A stretch of 64,000 nucleotides of DNA from an uncultured Peptococcaceae bacterium (GTDB lineage: Bacteria; Bacillota; Peptococcia; Peptococcales; Peptococcaceae): NCBI GenBank assembly GCA_900552455.1, contig URZX01000001.1, forward strand, positions 62,001 through 126,000. The letters run 5' to 3'. The notes under the pieces are model-generated. The model did no database searches, was not told the DNA's origin, and saw only the letters and a list, made by a program, of their open reading frames with translations. Of the stretch, positions 53,316 through 61,895 are shown in pieces (the first letter of the stretch is position 1; every line of letters starts with the position of its first letter). The position numbers and the translations under genes are program-made.

Positions 53316-54014
53316 ATGAGTAAAGAACATTTTGAACAGGCGGTGACAGCGCGATTCCTGCGGCGTGTCAACCGCTTTATTGCAGATATTGAACTTTCAG
53401 ATGGACAGGTCGTGCAGGCGCATCTCGCCAACACTGGACGCATGCAGGAGCTTTTGCGGCCAGGTGTGGCTGCGCTCGTTCGTCCGGCAAAAAATCCTGC
53501 GCGCAAGACAGCCTGGGACCTGATTGCGGTCGATCACGGCGGCAGCTGGGTGTGCCTGGCGGCCGCCTGGGCCAACGATTTTATGCGCAAGTGGCTGGAG
53601 ACGGACAAAATATCCGGCTTCCAGGATTGGACGCACATCGAGCGCGAGAAAAAGATTGGACAGAGACGTTTTGACTTCGCCGTCACTCTGGAGAGTGGCG
53701 AGCGTTGGCTTTTGGAGGTGAAATCCGTTAATTTTGTTATTGACGGCCACGCTCTGTTTCCAGACGCGCCGACCATGCGCGGACGCCGCCATGTCGAAGA
53801 ATTGCTGGCGCTCCGCGAGCAAGGCTGGCAGGTCGGCATATTTTTCGTGACGATGGGACAGCCTGTTGTGGATGTTGGTTTCAATGCGGAAAACGATCCG
53901 GAATTTGCGCGCGTCATGCAGCGCGCCATCGCTGAAGGCGCCGTTGTGCGCGCGTTTTCCGCGGAAATTCTGCCGCCGGATGTGTATTTTCGCGGCGAGC
54001 GTCCGATCAGATAA
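53316..54014 (+). CDS. sfsA: SfsA family protein (sugar fermentation stimulation protein homologue)
   Basis: A 232-residue SfsA protein with an N-terminal OB-like part (FLRRVNRFIADIEL, AHLANTGRMQELL) and a C-terminal nuclease-like fold (RRFDFAVTLESGERWLLEVKSVNF, FPDAPTMRGRRHVEEL). SfsA was linked to maltose gene expression in E. coli; structural data suggest DNA binding or nuclease activity, unsettled. I start at ATG 53316; no Shine-Dalgarno sequence lies upstream and the -10 box is six bases away, so it is probably translated from a leaderless message. ATG 53235 lies before the terminator and promoter and is excluded. Confidence 0.92.
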   Translation: MSKEHFEQAVTARFLRRVNRFIADIELSDGQVVQAHLANTGRMQELLRPGVAALVRPAKNPARKTAWDLIAVDHGGSWVCLAAAWANDFMRKWLETDKISGFQDWTHIEREKKIGQRRFDFAVTLESGERWLLEVKSVNFVIDGHALFPDAPTMRGRRHVEELLALREQGWQVGIFFVTMGQPVVDVGFNAENDPEFARVMQRAIAEGAVVRAFSAEILPPDVYFRGERPIR

Positions 54015-54026
54015 GGGAGGAAGATC

Positions 54027-54842
54027 ATGGAAATCTATGCATTGGTCGGCCCGAGCGGCACCGGCAAAAGCCACCACGCCACCGAGCTGGCAGACGAGCT
54101 GCAGATCAGCTACATCATCGACGACGGCCTGCTCATCCATAACGGGAAAAAACTCGCCGGCGTTTCCGCAAAAAGCGAGCCAACGATGGTCGCTGCCGTC
54201 AAGCGTGCCATCTTCCTCGATCAGGAGCACGCCGAGAGCGTGCGCAAAGCGCTGGCGATCTATCGCGTCAAGCGGCTGCTCATCTTGGGCACCTCCGAGC
54301 ACATGATCGATCGCATCGTCGGCGCGCTGAATCTGCCGCCAGTGAAGCAGACCATCTTTATCCAGGATGTCGCGACAGAAGAAGAGATCGCCATCGCCAA
54401 AGAAATGCGCAGCGAAGGCAAGCACGTCATCCCACTGCCTGTCATCGAAGTGCGCAAGGATCTGCCGACAGCCTGGATTGCGCCAGTCATCGGATTTTTC
54501 AAACGCCGCAGCAAGGAAGACACCGAGCAGCGCACAAACGAAAAATCCATCGTGCGCCCAGCCTTTTCTCAGCTCGGCAAAGTCGTCATCTCAGAGCATG
54601 TGTTCGTCGGACTGGCGCGCCACATTGCGCAGGAAACGCAGATCTTTGGCCCAAGCCCGCGCATCACCGTGCAGATGAGCGACCTCGGCGCGACCATTCA
54701 GATGGAAAGCCGCGTGCGCTACGGCACCGCCATCCAGCGCGAAGTCATGGCCTTTCAGAAGCGCGTCATGGAGCAGGTTGAGCAGCTCACAGGCGTGCCC
54801 GTGCGCCGCGTCAACGTGCGTGTGTCTGGCGTCATTCAATAA
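54027..54842 (+). CDS. P-loop NTPase fused to an Asp23/Gls24-like domain
   Basis: A 271-residue protein with an N-terminal P-loop (GPSGTGKSHHATELAD, about 8-23) and an ATPase-like core to about residue 170, followed by an Asp23/Gls24 (alkaline-shock, DUF322) domain (GKVVISEHVFVGLARHIAQETQIFG ... VNVRVSGVI, about 185-271). Asp23 domains sit at the membrane or envelope stress complexes in Gram-positives. I do not know a characterised protein with this architecture. It lies between sfsA and the dnaD/dnaI pair, close enough to be in the same operon (21-base gap). Ribosome site GGGAGGAAG. Confidence 0.8.
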   Translation: MEIYALVGPSGTGKSHHATELADELQISYIIDDGLLIHNGKKLAGVSAKSEPTMVAAVKRAIFLDQEHAESVRKALAIYRVKRLLILGTSEHMIDRIVGALNLPPVKQTIFIQDVATEEEIAIAKEMRSEGKHVIPLPVIEVRKDLPTAWIAPVIGFFKRRSKEDTEQRTNEKSIVRPAFSQLGKVVISEHVFVGLARHIAQETQIFGPSPRITVQMSDLGATIQMESRVRYGTAIQREVMAFQKRVMEQVEQLTGVPVRRVNVRVSGVIQ

Positions 54843-54863
54843 CAATTTCGGAGAGTATTTCTT

Positions 54864-55799
54864 ATGGATACAAAATTTTTGAACTGGTTTTTATCAGGCG
54901 GCTCCGTGGCCGTGCCAAAACGGTTTTTGGCCTACATGGCAACCCTTGAGCTGAGCTTTGAAGAGCTCGGCGAGATCGTTTATCTGCTCGCTCAGGAAGG
55001 GCGCGTTTCCGCAGGCGACGTTTATGCAAAAACCGCCGCGACCAATCTCGTGCAGAAACATCTCATCACCTGCAACGTCGACAGCGGCGACGTGTCGTTC
55101 CAACCGCTTTTCGACCGCATGCTCGGACAGACCACCGCCGGCGAAGCCGCTGCTGCGCAGGGAAATGCAGCAAAGGAGCAGAGCTACGAAACCCTCACCG
55201 AAGTCGTGCGTCGTTATGAAAAAGAGCGCGGCGTCATCCTTCCTGCGAAAGCGCGCGGCGACATCAGCGAAGTCATCCAGCGCTACGGCTGGTCAAGCGA
55301 TCTCGTCTACGCCCTCTACGATTATTTTCAGCGCAATCAGCGCCAGCATTATAATTTTCTTTCGTTCGCCCAGCTCGCCCACAACGCCGGCGTGAACGAT
55401 CTCGCCTCGCTGCAGAGCTTTGTCAAAGGTCTCGATTATGAGTTCACAAAAGTGCGCGAAGTGCTGCGCCTTTTGGGCAAGCGCAACGCGCCGACAGAAC
55501 CACAGCGCGCCCTCTATGCAAAATGGACCGGCGATTGGGGATTCAGCCACGAGCTCGTGCTCATGGCCATCGACGACACCACCGGCGCTGACAATCCGAG
55601 CATGAACTATCTTGACGCCATCCTTGAGAACTGGCGCCGCATGGGCATCAGCCGCCGCGATCAGGTCGAAGCCTATCGCGCCCAGCAGAAAAATACCCGC
55701 GCACAGAATCGCGCCGCGCGTCCCGCAGTCAAAAAACGCGCGCAGACACGCTACGTCAGCCAGGAAGGGCCGCGCGATTTTTCGGACAGGGAGGAATAA
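54864..55799 (+). CDS. DnaD-domain replication initiation protein
   Basis: A 311-residue DnaD/DnaB-type protein. The N-terminal winged-helix-like region (about 15-85) is followed by DnaD (DnaB_2) helices, best seen in ILPAKARGDISEVIQRYGWSSDLVYALYDYF and in YAKWTGDWGFSHELVLMAIDDTTG ... NYLDAILENWRRMGI (about 215-265), ending in a basic tail. In Bacillus such proteins remodel DNA and help load the helicase at oriC or PriA sites. The neighbouring DnaI-like ATPase fits this role. Confidence 0.9.
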   Translation: MDTKFLNWFLSGGSVAVPKRFLAYMATLELSFEELGEIVYLLAQEGRVSAGDVYAKTAATNLVQKHLITCNVDSGDVSFQPLFDRMLGQTTAGEAAAAQGNAAKEQSYETLTEVVRRYEKERGVILPAKARGDISEVIQRYGWSSDLVYALYDYFQRNQRQHYNFLSFAQLAHNAGVNDLASLQSFVKGLDYEFTKVREVLRLLGKRNAPTEPQRALYAKWTGDWGFSHELVLMAIDDTTGADNPSMNYLDAILENWRRMGISRRDQVEAYRAQQKNTRAQNRAARPAVKKRAQTRYVSQEGPRDFSDREE

Positions 55800-55802
55800 T
55801 TG

Positions 55803-56759
55803 ATGGCACAATTAAAATCGAAACGAGAACAGAAAAAACAGGAGCGCGACGATCGCGTGCAGGCCATGCACCGTGCGCATCCTGATATCGCCGATGTCGA
55901 CGCGCGCATGCAGGCGCACGCCCTTTCCTGCGTGCGCAAAAGCCTCAGTGGTGAAACAACCGGGCTCGACGCTGCCGATACCGAGTATCAGGCACTGCTC
56001 GCCGAACGACGAAAACTGCTTGCTCAATACGGCCTTTCAGAGAAAATTTATGAGCCACAGTGGGATTGCCCCATCTGCGAGGATCGCGGTTACGTGCGCC
56101 CTGGCGTGCCCTGCGTCTGCCAAAGCGACCGGCGTCGCGAAGCCAGTTTTCTTGCCAGCGGCCTGCCGGAAAAATACCGCGATAAAACCTTCGCCAATTT
56201 CCGCACCGATGTCTACAGCGACCCCGCAGATATGGAGCGCAAGCTCGCGCGCATCCAGCGCTTCATCGACAAGCTCGCCGCCCACCAGCCGATGGGCAAT
56301 CTCGTGCTGCGTGGCTACGTCGGCCGCGGTAAAACCCACCTCTCCGCAGCCATCGCCAACGCCTGCATTGAGCGCGGACTCACCGTCGTCTATCGTCGCA
56401 CCGACGATCTCCTCGACCTCATCCGCGTCAGCAAATTTGAGCGCGGCCAGGACAGCGACGAAACCATCCGCACCTTCGACCTCTTGCATGGCTGCGACCT
56501 CCTCATCCTCGACGATTTTGGTGCCGAAGCCCGCACAGAATTTGCCATCGACGAGCTCACCCGACTCATCGAAGACCGCAACCTCCGCAATAAATCCTGG
56601 GTCCTCAACACCAACCTCGAATATGGCGACATCGAAAAACTCTACGACCCACGCCTCATGGACCGCATCGATGAAAAAGCAACCGTTTTCCGCCTGGAAA
56701 TGCCAGAAAGCTTCCGACGCGAAGAAGCAAGGAAGGATTTGGATGTGGAGTTGATATAA
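55803..56759 (+). CDS. DnaC/DnaI-like helicase loader ATPase
   Basis: A 318-residue ATPase of the DnaC/DnaI family. The N-terminal region has a coiled helix and a zinc-binding CPICEDRGYVRPGVPCVC (about 83-100), as in helicase-loading DnaI. The AAA+ part has Walker A GYVGRGKTHLSAAIAN (about 175), Walker B LLILDDFGAE (about 235) and an arginine-finger region near the end. ATG 55803 is used; TTG 55800 directly precedes it. The gene starts three bases after dnaD, so both loader components are co-translated. Confidence 0.93.
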   Translation: MAQLKSKREQKKQERDDRVQAMHRAHPDIADVDARMQAHALSCVRKSLSGETTGLDAADTEYQALLAERRKLLAQYGLSEKIYEPQWDCPICEDRGYVRPGVPCVCQSDRRREASFLASGLPEKYRDKTFANFRTDVYSDPADMERKLARIQRFIDKLAAHQPMGNLVLRGYVGRGKTHLSAAIANACIERGLTVVYRRTDDLLDLIRVSKFERGQDSDETIRTFDLLHGCDLLILDDFGAEARTEFAIDELTRLIEDRNLRNKSWVLNTNLEYGDIEKLYDPRLMDRIDEKATVFRLEMPESFRREEARKDLDVELI

Positions 56760-56774
56760 CTAAGGACGCTGGCA

Positions 56775-56861
56775 ATGGTGCAAGCGCATCACTCATTTGT
56801 GGATGGCGTGCATATTGGATTGTTTGCAGAGAAACTACAGGCGTATTTGGATGAGTGTTGA
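56775..56861 (+). pseudogene. C-terminal remnant of a type A chloramphenicol acetyltransferase-like gene
   Basis: A 28-codon frame, MVQAHHSFVDGVHIGLFAEKLQAYLDEC, ends in a stop. It carries the CAT active-site motif HHxxxDG (catalytic histidine is the second) and the conserved helix G-x-F-x-x-x-L-Q that ends these enzymes. Nothing upstream continues the fold: the frame meets a stop at 56757 inside dnaI. It is the tail of a lost gene, left between dnaI and the metallo-hydrolase. Confidence 0.7.
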
Positions 56862-56877
56862 GAGGCGGTGGATGCAA

Positions 56878-57597
56878 ATGAAAATTATAAATGTTGGCAG
56901 TCGTGTAATGAATACCTGGTTATATGCTGTTTCGGATGGCTGGGTAATGGTAGATACGGGCTATCCTGAGAGTATGGCTCGTGTGATTCATCGGATGAAG
57001 CGTGTGGGGATTTTGCCGGAAGAGGTGAAGGTGATCTTTTTGACGCATGCGCATGACGACCATGCGGGATTTTTGAATGCGTGGTTGACGAGATATCCAC
57101 ATGTGAAGGTGGTGGCAAGTGAGAAATCGTTGGCGGTGCTTTTGAGGGGACAGAATCCTTTTGACGGCGGCTGTAGCAGTATATTAGCGTGGATGTTTTG
57201 TCAGGTTATGAAGCTGGCTGGAAAGGGAGAGCATCGTTTTCCGACGTTGGAGTGGCAATTTTTAGAGCGCTTTGTACTTGCAGAAAAACAACATATGTCA
57301 GAGGCTGAGGCTTTGGTTTCTGGACGCATCTTGGAAACGCCTGGCCACACTGCAGACTCTCTGTCACTCATGGTTGATGACCTTGTGTTTTGTGGCGATG
57401 CGGCGATGAATGGCTTGCCAAGTCTGCGACGCGTGACAATTTGGATTGAAAATGTGGAGGATTTTGCACATTCCTGGAAGACATTGATTACAAGTGGTGC
57501 AGCCGTGCTTTATCCAGGTCATGGACGACCATTCAAAATGGCGGATCTGGTGCGGTTTCAAAGTGCGCTTGGAAAAATCAGGTTGTATTGCTTGTGA
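56878..57597 (+). CDS. MBL-fold metallo-hydrolase
   Basis: A 239-residue metallo-beta-lactamase-fold protein with the ligands THAHDDH (about 59-65, HxHxDH), PGHTADS (about 159), FCGDAAM (about 176) and YPGHGRPF (about 213). The substrate cannot be named. Start ATG 56878 is six bases after an alternative ATG 56872; the ribosome site GAGAGGCGG is modest. It lies just behind the CAT remnant and is less GC-rich than dnaD/dnaI, so it may have come in with the same insertion. Confidence 0.82.
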   Translation: MKIINVGSRVMNTWLYAVSDGWVMVDTGYPESMARVIHRMKRVGILPEEVKVIFLTHAHDDHAGFLNAWLTRYPHVKVVASEKSLAVLLRGQNPFDGGCSSILAWMFCQVMKLAGKGEHRFPTLEWQFLERFVLAEKQHMSEAEALVSGRILETPGHTADSLSLMVDDLVFCGDAAMNGLPSLRRVTIWIENVEDFAHSWKTLITSGAAVLYPGHGRPFKMADLVRFQSALGKIRLYCL

Positions 57598-57613
57598 AAG
57601 AAGGAGACGAAAA

Positions 57614-57895
57614 ATGGAATACATGATGTATATGATCGTTATGATCGTGGCGGTGTTGACTTCCGTGGAGATCTCGTCGCTGAAAAAGCAGGTGCAGGCG
57701 CTGCAGGTGCAGCTGAACGCGCTGGCGCAGGCGACGGGGCATGAGGATCTGTCGGCCTGGTATGTGACGGTCGAGGTGAAGGCGCAGGTGCGCGCGCTGA
57801 AAGAAGATGGTAAGGTTGTGGAAGCGGTGAAGATGGTTCGCGAAGCGACGGGGATGTCGCTGGAAGATGCGAAGCATTTTGTGGACGAACTATGA
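57614..57895 (+). CDS. Membrane-anchored protein with ribosomal L7/L12 C-terminal-like domain
   Basis: A 93-residue protein: a single N-terminal membrane span (MYMIVMIVAVLTSVEI), a short coiled coil (LKKQVQALQVQLNALAQ) and a C-terminal segment VVEAVKMVREATGMSLEDAKHFVDEL matching the C-terminal domain of ribosomal protein L7/L12, where KxVREATGxSLxxAKxxV is the factor-binding surface. It has no L12 N-terminal dimer domain, so it is not the ribosomal stalk. Function unknown. Start ATG 57614 with AAGGAGACG; it lies 16 bases after the metallo-hydrolase. Confidence 0.8.
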   Translation: MEYMMYMIVMIVAVLTSVEISSLKKQVQALQVQLNALAQATGHEDLSAWYVTVEVKAQVRALKEDGKVVEAVKMVREATGMSLEDAKHFVDEL

Positions 57896-57902
57896 GTGAC
57901 AG

Positions 57903-57927
57903 CGGTGGCGAGGGCTGCCGTTTTTTT
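57903..57927 (+). terminator. Terminator before nudC
   Basis: CGGTGGC pairs with GCTGCCG (two G-T pairs) and is followed by T7. Confidence 0.75.
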
Positions 57928-57941
57928 GTTGCGCGAGTGGG

Positions 57942-57970
57942 TTGCCGCGCGCGGCGCTTCGCGGTACAAT
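57942..57970 (+). promoter_or_regulatory. nudC promoter
   Basis: TTGCCG (57942-57947), 17 bases, TACAAT (57965-57970). Confidence 0.7.
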
Positions 57971-58007
57971 GGGGGCAGAATAGTTTGAAAATGGAGGAGG
58001 TTTGGAG

Positions 58008-58826
58008 ATGCTGCATGAGATTGGCGAGAAGGATTTTTGTCGGCAGTATGTGGCGGATGCGGTGCCGCGGGAAACGGATGTAGTGCTGGTGTTTGGCGAT
58101 GGGGCGGTGCTCTTTTGTGGAGAGTCGCTTGCGCGTTTGAAAGATGTGGAGCTGGAAAATCCGGAGGTGCTACGGTACTTGTTCAGCATTTCGGGGGTGA
58201 AGTTCTTTTGGTCGGAGGAGATGCTGCCGGAAGAGGGTGCGCTGCATTATGAGAGCTTGCGGACGATGCGGCGCGTTCTGCCGCGGTGGCTGGCGTTTGG
58301 TGGGATGACGGGCTATCATCTGGCGATGTGGTACGAGAACAATCGCTTCTGCGGTCGCTGTGCGACGGCGCTGGAGCATGCGCACGATGAGCGGGCGCTG
58401 GTTTGTCCAAATTGCGGACGTGTGGTCTATCCGAACATTGCGGTGGCGATCATTGTGGGCATCCTCGATGGCGATCGGCTTCTGGTCTCACGCTATGCTG
58501 GTGCGCGGCGCGGTGGCTATGCGCTGGTGGCTGGCTATGTGGAGATTGGCGAAACGCTGGAAGAGGCGCTGCGCCGCGAGGTGATGGAAGAAGTGGGGCT
58601 GAACGTGAAAAACATTCGCTACTACACCAATCAGCCGTGGGGATTTTCACAGACGCTGTTGGTGGGATTTTTCGCGGATCTCGACAGCAAGCCGGGGATC
58701 CAGCTGGAGCAGCGAGAGCTGTCGGAGGCTGTCTGGCTTTCGCGCGAGGAAATGCCGGAGAGCGATGCGAGCATCAGTATGACGGCGAAAATGATGGAGG
58801 CGTTCCGTCTGGGCGAGGATGTATGA
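58008..58826 (+). CDS. nudC: NAD+ diphosphatase, NudC-type Nudix hydrolase
   Basis: NudC splits NAD(H) to NMN and AMP and removes NAD caps from RNA. The 272 residues include an N-terminal domain, a four-cysteine zinc ribbon (CGRC about 113, CPNC about 130), the Nudix box (GYVEIGETLEEALRRE and EEVGL, about 175-197) and the NudC hallmark QPWGFSQTLLVGF (SQPWPFPxS-like, about 208). The box is complete. Start ATG 58008 has GGAGGTTTGG upstream. It is monocistronic. Confidence 0.92.
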   Translation: MLHEIGEKDFCRQYVADAVPRETDVVLVFGDGAVLFCGESLARLKDVELENPEVLRYLFSISGVKFFWSEEMLPEEGALHYESLRTMRRVLPRWLAFGGMTGYHLAMWYENNRFCGRCATALEHAHDERALVCPNCGRVVYPNIAVAIIVGILDGDRLLVSRYAGARRGGYALVAGYVEIGETLEEALRREVMEEVGLNVKNIRYYTNQPWGFSQTLLVGFFADLDSKPGIQLEQRELSEAVWLSREEMPESDASISMTAKMMEAFRLGEDV

Positions 58827-58891
58827 GCGCGTGTGCCCTTGGTGGGTAGATGTCCACGAGCGAAAAATAAATTTGATTGTTCAAATAGCGC

Positions 58892-58919
58892 TTGACGGCG
58901 CATTATTCCGTGTTATAAT
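58892..58919 (+). promoter_or_regulatory. serC-serA operon promoter
   Basis: TTGACG (58892-58897), 16 bases, perfect TATAAT (58914-58919). Confidence 0.85.
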
Positions 58920-58925
58920 GAATTT

Positions 58926-59157
58926 AATCCAAGATGTACAGTCAACGCGATGAAGGAGAAGCGATAGGTCAAACGCTTACGCAGAGAGCTGCCGGTCGGT
59001 GCGAGGCAGCAGCCGGACTTATCTTTCCGCTCTGGAGCGACTGGATGACGAATCCGGCGGGAGCGCCCGATACAGCGCGCAAGAGTTGGCCATTTTGGCA
59101 CAATTTGGGTGGTACCGCGAGATTTCAGCTCGCCCCAGAGATGGGGCGGGCTTTTTT
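58926..59157 (+). promoter_or_regulatory. T-box riboswitch leader (probably serine-specific)
   Basis: The leader contains the T-box sequence GGGTGGTACCGCG (59107-59119), which pairs with an uncharged tRNA acceptor end, followed by the terminator GCTCGCCCC/GGGGCGGGC with T6 (59128-59157). Stem I is seen from GAGAGCTGCC, with the apical GGTGCGAGG near 58996-59004. I could not fix the specifier codon with certainty; TCC and TCT near 59031-59039 are candidates, in keeping with serC-serA downstream. Low charged tRNA-Ser would favour the antiterminator and raise expression. A second hairpin (CTTGCAG/CTGCAAG, 59172-59202) frames the serC ribosome site. Confidence 0.92.
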
Positions 59158-59203
59158 ATTTCCGCCACGGCTCTTGCAGGAAAAGGAAAGGAGTGCTGCA
59201 AGC

Positions 59204-60277
59204 ATGGATAGAGCATACAATTTTAACGCTGGCCCTTCAGCGATGCCGCTGGAGGTGCTGAAGGAGGCGCAGGCTGAGTTTCTGGATTTTCAGAACACGG
59301 GCATGAGTGTTATTGAGATCAGCCACCGCAGTGCGGAGTACTCGGCGCTGCATCAGGAAACGAAGGCGCTCTTGAGAGAACTGATGGAAATTCCTGAGGA
59401 TTACGAGGTTCTCTTCTGTCAGGGCGGCGGCAGCACGCAGTTCCTGATGGTGGCGGCGAACTTTTTCACGAAAGCGCGCGCTGCTTATGTGAACACTGGC
59501 GTTTGGGCTGGCAAGGCACTAAAGGAAGCGCAGTTTTTTGGCGAAGCTTACGAGGCTGCCTCGAGCGCGGATAAAAACCACAGTTACATTCCACAGGAAT
59601 TTACGATTTTGCCGGACACGTCCTATGTGCATCTGACGGCGAACAACACGATCTACGGCACGGAGTATCAGGAGTTTCCACACTTCGATGTGCCAGTCGT
59701 CTGCGATATGTCCAGCGATATTCTCTCGAGTCGCGTGAATGTGGCGGATTTTGATCTGATCTATGCTGGGGCGCAGAAAAATCTCGGCCCTGCCGGCGTC
59801 ACGATCGCTATCGTGAAAAAAGATTTTCTCGCTACAGCGCGCACGAATCTGCCGACAATGCTCAAATACCAGACGTTCGCTGACAAAGACAGTCTCTACA
59901 ACACGCCGCCGGTCTTCGCCATCTATATGGTGAACAAAACGCTGCACTGGATACAGAACCAGGGCGGCGTCGATGTGATCCAGGCGCGTAATGCGGAAAA
60001 AGCGGCGCTTATCTACGATGCGATCGACGAATCCGACGGCTTCTACATCGGCCATGCGGAAAAACCTTACCGCAGTAAGATGAACATTACGTTCAATCTG
60101 CAGACGCCGGAAATGGAAAAAGATTTCATCGCCCGCGGCAAAGAACTGGGCTTCGTTGGTTTGGGCGGTCACCGCTCTGTCGGCGGCTGCCGCGCGTCGG
60201 CCTACAACGCTGTGCCGCTGGAAGCTTGTCAGGCGCTGGCGGATTATATGAAACAGTATCAAAAAGATCATGAGTAA
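59204..60277 (+). CDS. serC: Phosphoserine aminotransferase
   Basis: SerC transfers an amino group from glutamate to 3-phosphohydroxypyruvate. The 357 residues start YNFNAGPSAMPLEVLKEAQ, the family signature, carry the substrate and PLP loop FCQGGGSTQF (about 72) and the PLP lysine in YAGAQKNLGPAG (about 194). I use ATG 59204 with AAAGGAG upstream; the longer frame to 58934 lies in the T-box leader. It is the first gene of the serCA operon. Confidence 0.97.
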   Translation: MDRAYNFNAGPSAMPLEVLKEAQAEFLDFQNTGMSVIEISHRSAEYSALHQETKALLRELMEIPEDYEVLFCQGGGSTQFLMVAANFFTKARAAYVNTGVWAGKALKEAQFFGEAYEAASSADKNHSYIPQEFTILPDTSYVHLTANNTIYGTEYQEFPHFDVPVVCDMSSDILSSRVNVADFDLIYAGAQKNLGPAGVTIAIVKKDFLATARTNLPTMLKYQTFADKDSLYNTPPVFAIYMVNKTLHWIQNQGGVDVIQARNAEKAALIYDAIDESDGFYIGHAEKPYRSKMNITFNLQTPEMEKDFIARGKELGFVGLGGHRSVGGCRASAYNAVPLEACQALADYMKQYQKDHE

Positions 60278-60297
60278 ATAAACAGGAGGAACCCATT

Positions 60298-61884
60298 ATG
60301 AGAATTTTAGTTAGCGATGATGTCAGCGAAAAAGGCGTCGCCATTTTGCGTGAACACTTCGATGTCGATGTTAAGACCAACATGCCGCCGGAAGAACTCC
60401 TCGCCTGCATCGGCGAGTACGATGGCCTTGTCACCCGCAGCCAGACGCAGGTGACTGAAGAGGTCATCGCCGCTGCGCACAATCTCAAGGTTATCGGCCG
60501 CGCCGGCGTCGGCGTTGACAACATCAACATTCCGGCAGCGACTGCTCGCGGCATCGTCGTCTGCAATGCACCGGAAGGCAACACCATCGCAGCCGTTGAG
60601 CATACCATCGGCATGATGCTTTCTGTCACCCGCCACATTCCACAGGCGCACCAGTCCATCCAGGAAGGCAAGTGGGACCGCAAGAGCTTCACTGGCATCC
60701 AGCTGCAGGGACGCACGCTGGGCGTTATCGGTGTTGGTCGTGTCGGCAGCCGTGTGGCCAAGCGCATGCAGGCTTTTGAAATGAACGTCATTGGTTACGA
60801 CCCGTACATCACCGAAGAACGCGCGCACCAGATCGGCATCGAGCTCGTCGATTTCGACACGCTGCTCGCGAAATCTGACTACATCACCATCCACACGCCG
60901 CTCACCAAAGAAACCCGCGACATGATCGATGCCGACGCCATCGCCAAAATGAAGGACGGCGTTCATCTCGTCAACTGCGCCCGCGGCGAATGCTTTGATA
61001 ACATCGCCATTGCTGAAGCCATCAAGAGCGGAAAAGTTGCCGGCGCTGCCATCGACGTTTATCCAAATGAGCCGCTCACCCTCGACAATAATCCATACCT
61101 CGGCATGTTCAACGTTGTCCAAACCTCGCACCTTGGTGCTTCCACTGTTGAAGCCCAGGAAGGCGTCGCCGTCGACGTTGCTTACGGCGTCATCGATGCG
61201 CTCAGCGGCAAACCAGTTATGAACGCTGTCAACATGGCGCCAATCCCTAAGAGCGTCGCTGCCGTCATCCAGCCATATTTTGGCCTCGCTGAACGCATGG
61301 GCACCATCGCCATCTATCTCGCCAACGGTCCAGTCAAGGAAGTGGAGATCGAATACAGTGGCGAGCTTTCTGGCACGGAAACCCAGCATCTCTCCACCGC
61401 TTTCCTTAAAGGTCTGCTGAATCCGATCCTGCAGGACAGCGTCAACTATGTTAACGCGCCAGGGCTCGCCAAAAAGCGTAACATCGACGTGAAAGAATCC
61501 AAGAGCCACAAGAGCGGCTACTACACCACCGCCATCACCGCGCGCATCAAAACCTCCAACGGTGAGCACGAGATCGCCGGTACCCTTTTCGACGGCAAGC
61601 TGCCAAAGATCGTGCAGATCGACCAGTACCGTGTCGATTTCACGCCGGAAGGCTATCTGCTGCTTGTACCACACGTTGACCAGCCAAACATGATCGGTCA
61701 GATCGCCACCATCCTTGGCAAGGCGCAGATCAATATCAACGGCATGCAGGTCGGCAACACCACGGAGTCTGGTACCAACATCATGGCCGTCGCTGTCAGC
61801 GAAGACATTCCAAACGATATCCTGCTGCAGATCTCCGGCATCGAAGGCATCCTCGATGTCAAGCTCATCCACTGCGAAGAATAA
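60298..61884 (+). CDS. serA: D-3-phosphoglycerate dehydrogenase
   Basis: SerA oxidises 3-phosphoglycerate to 3-phosphohydroxypyruvate with NAD+, the first step of serine synthesis. The 528 residues are the long form: catalytic and NAD-binding Rossmann domains (VIGVGRVGSRVAKRM about 142; HTPLTKETRDM; NCARGECFD with catalytic arginine; QTSHLGASTVEAQ with catalytic histidine about 280), an ASB substrate-binding domain, and a C-terminal ACT domain (about 455-528) that usually senses serine. Start ATG 60298 follows AGGAGG. Confidence 0.97.
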   Translation: MRILVSDDVSEKGVAILREHFDVDVKTNMPPEELLACIGEYDGLVTRSQTQVTEEVIAAAHNLKVIGRAGVGVDNINIPAATARGIVVCNAPEGNTIAAVEHTIGMMLSVTRHIPQAHQSIQEGKWDRKSFTGIQLQGRTLGVIGVGRVGSRVAKRMQAFEMNVIGYDPYITEERAHQIGIELVDFDTLLAKSDYITIHTPLTKETRDMIDADAIAKMKDGVHLVNCARGECFDNIAIAEAIKSGKVAGAAIDVYPNEPLTLDNNPYLGMFNVVQTSHLGASTVEAQEGVAVDVAYGVIDALSGKPVMNAVNMAPIPKSVAAVIQPYFGLAERMGTIAIYLANGPVKEVEIEYSGELSGTETQHLSTAFLKGLLNPILQDSVNYVNAPGLAKKRNIDVKESKSHKSGYYTTAITARIKTSNGEHEIAGTLFDGKLPKIVQIDQYRVDFTPEGYLLLVPHVDQPNMIGQIATILGKAQININGMQVGNTTESGTNIMAVAVSEDIPNDILLQISGIEGILDVKLIHCEE

Positions 61885-61895
61885 GAGGAGGCGCT

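Noticed and set aside
58934..59203. Long N-terminal extension of serC
   Set aside because: It lies wholly within the T-box leader and terminator; serC proteins start at the YNFNAGPS segment.
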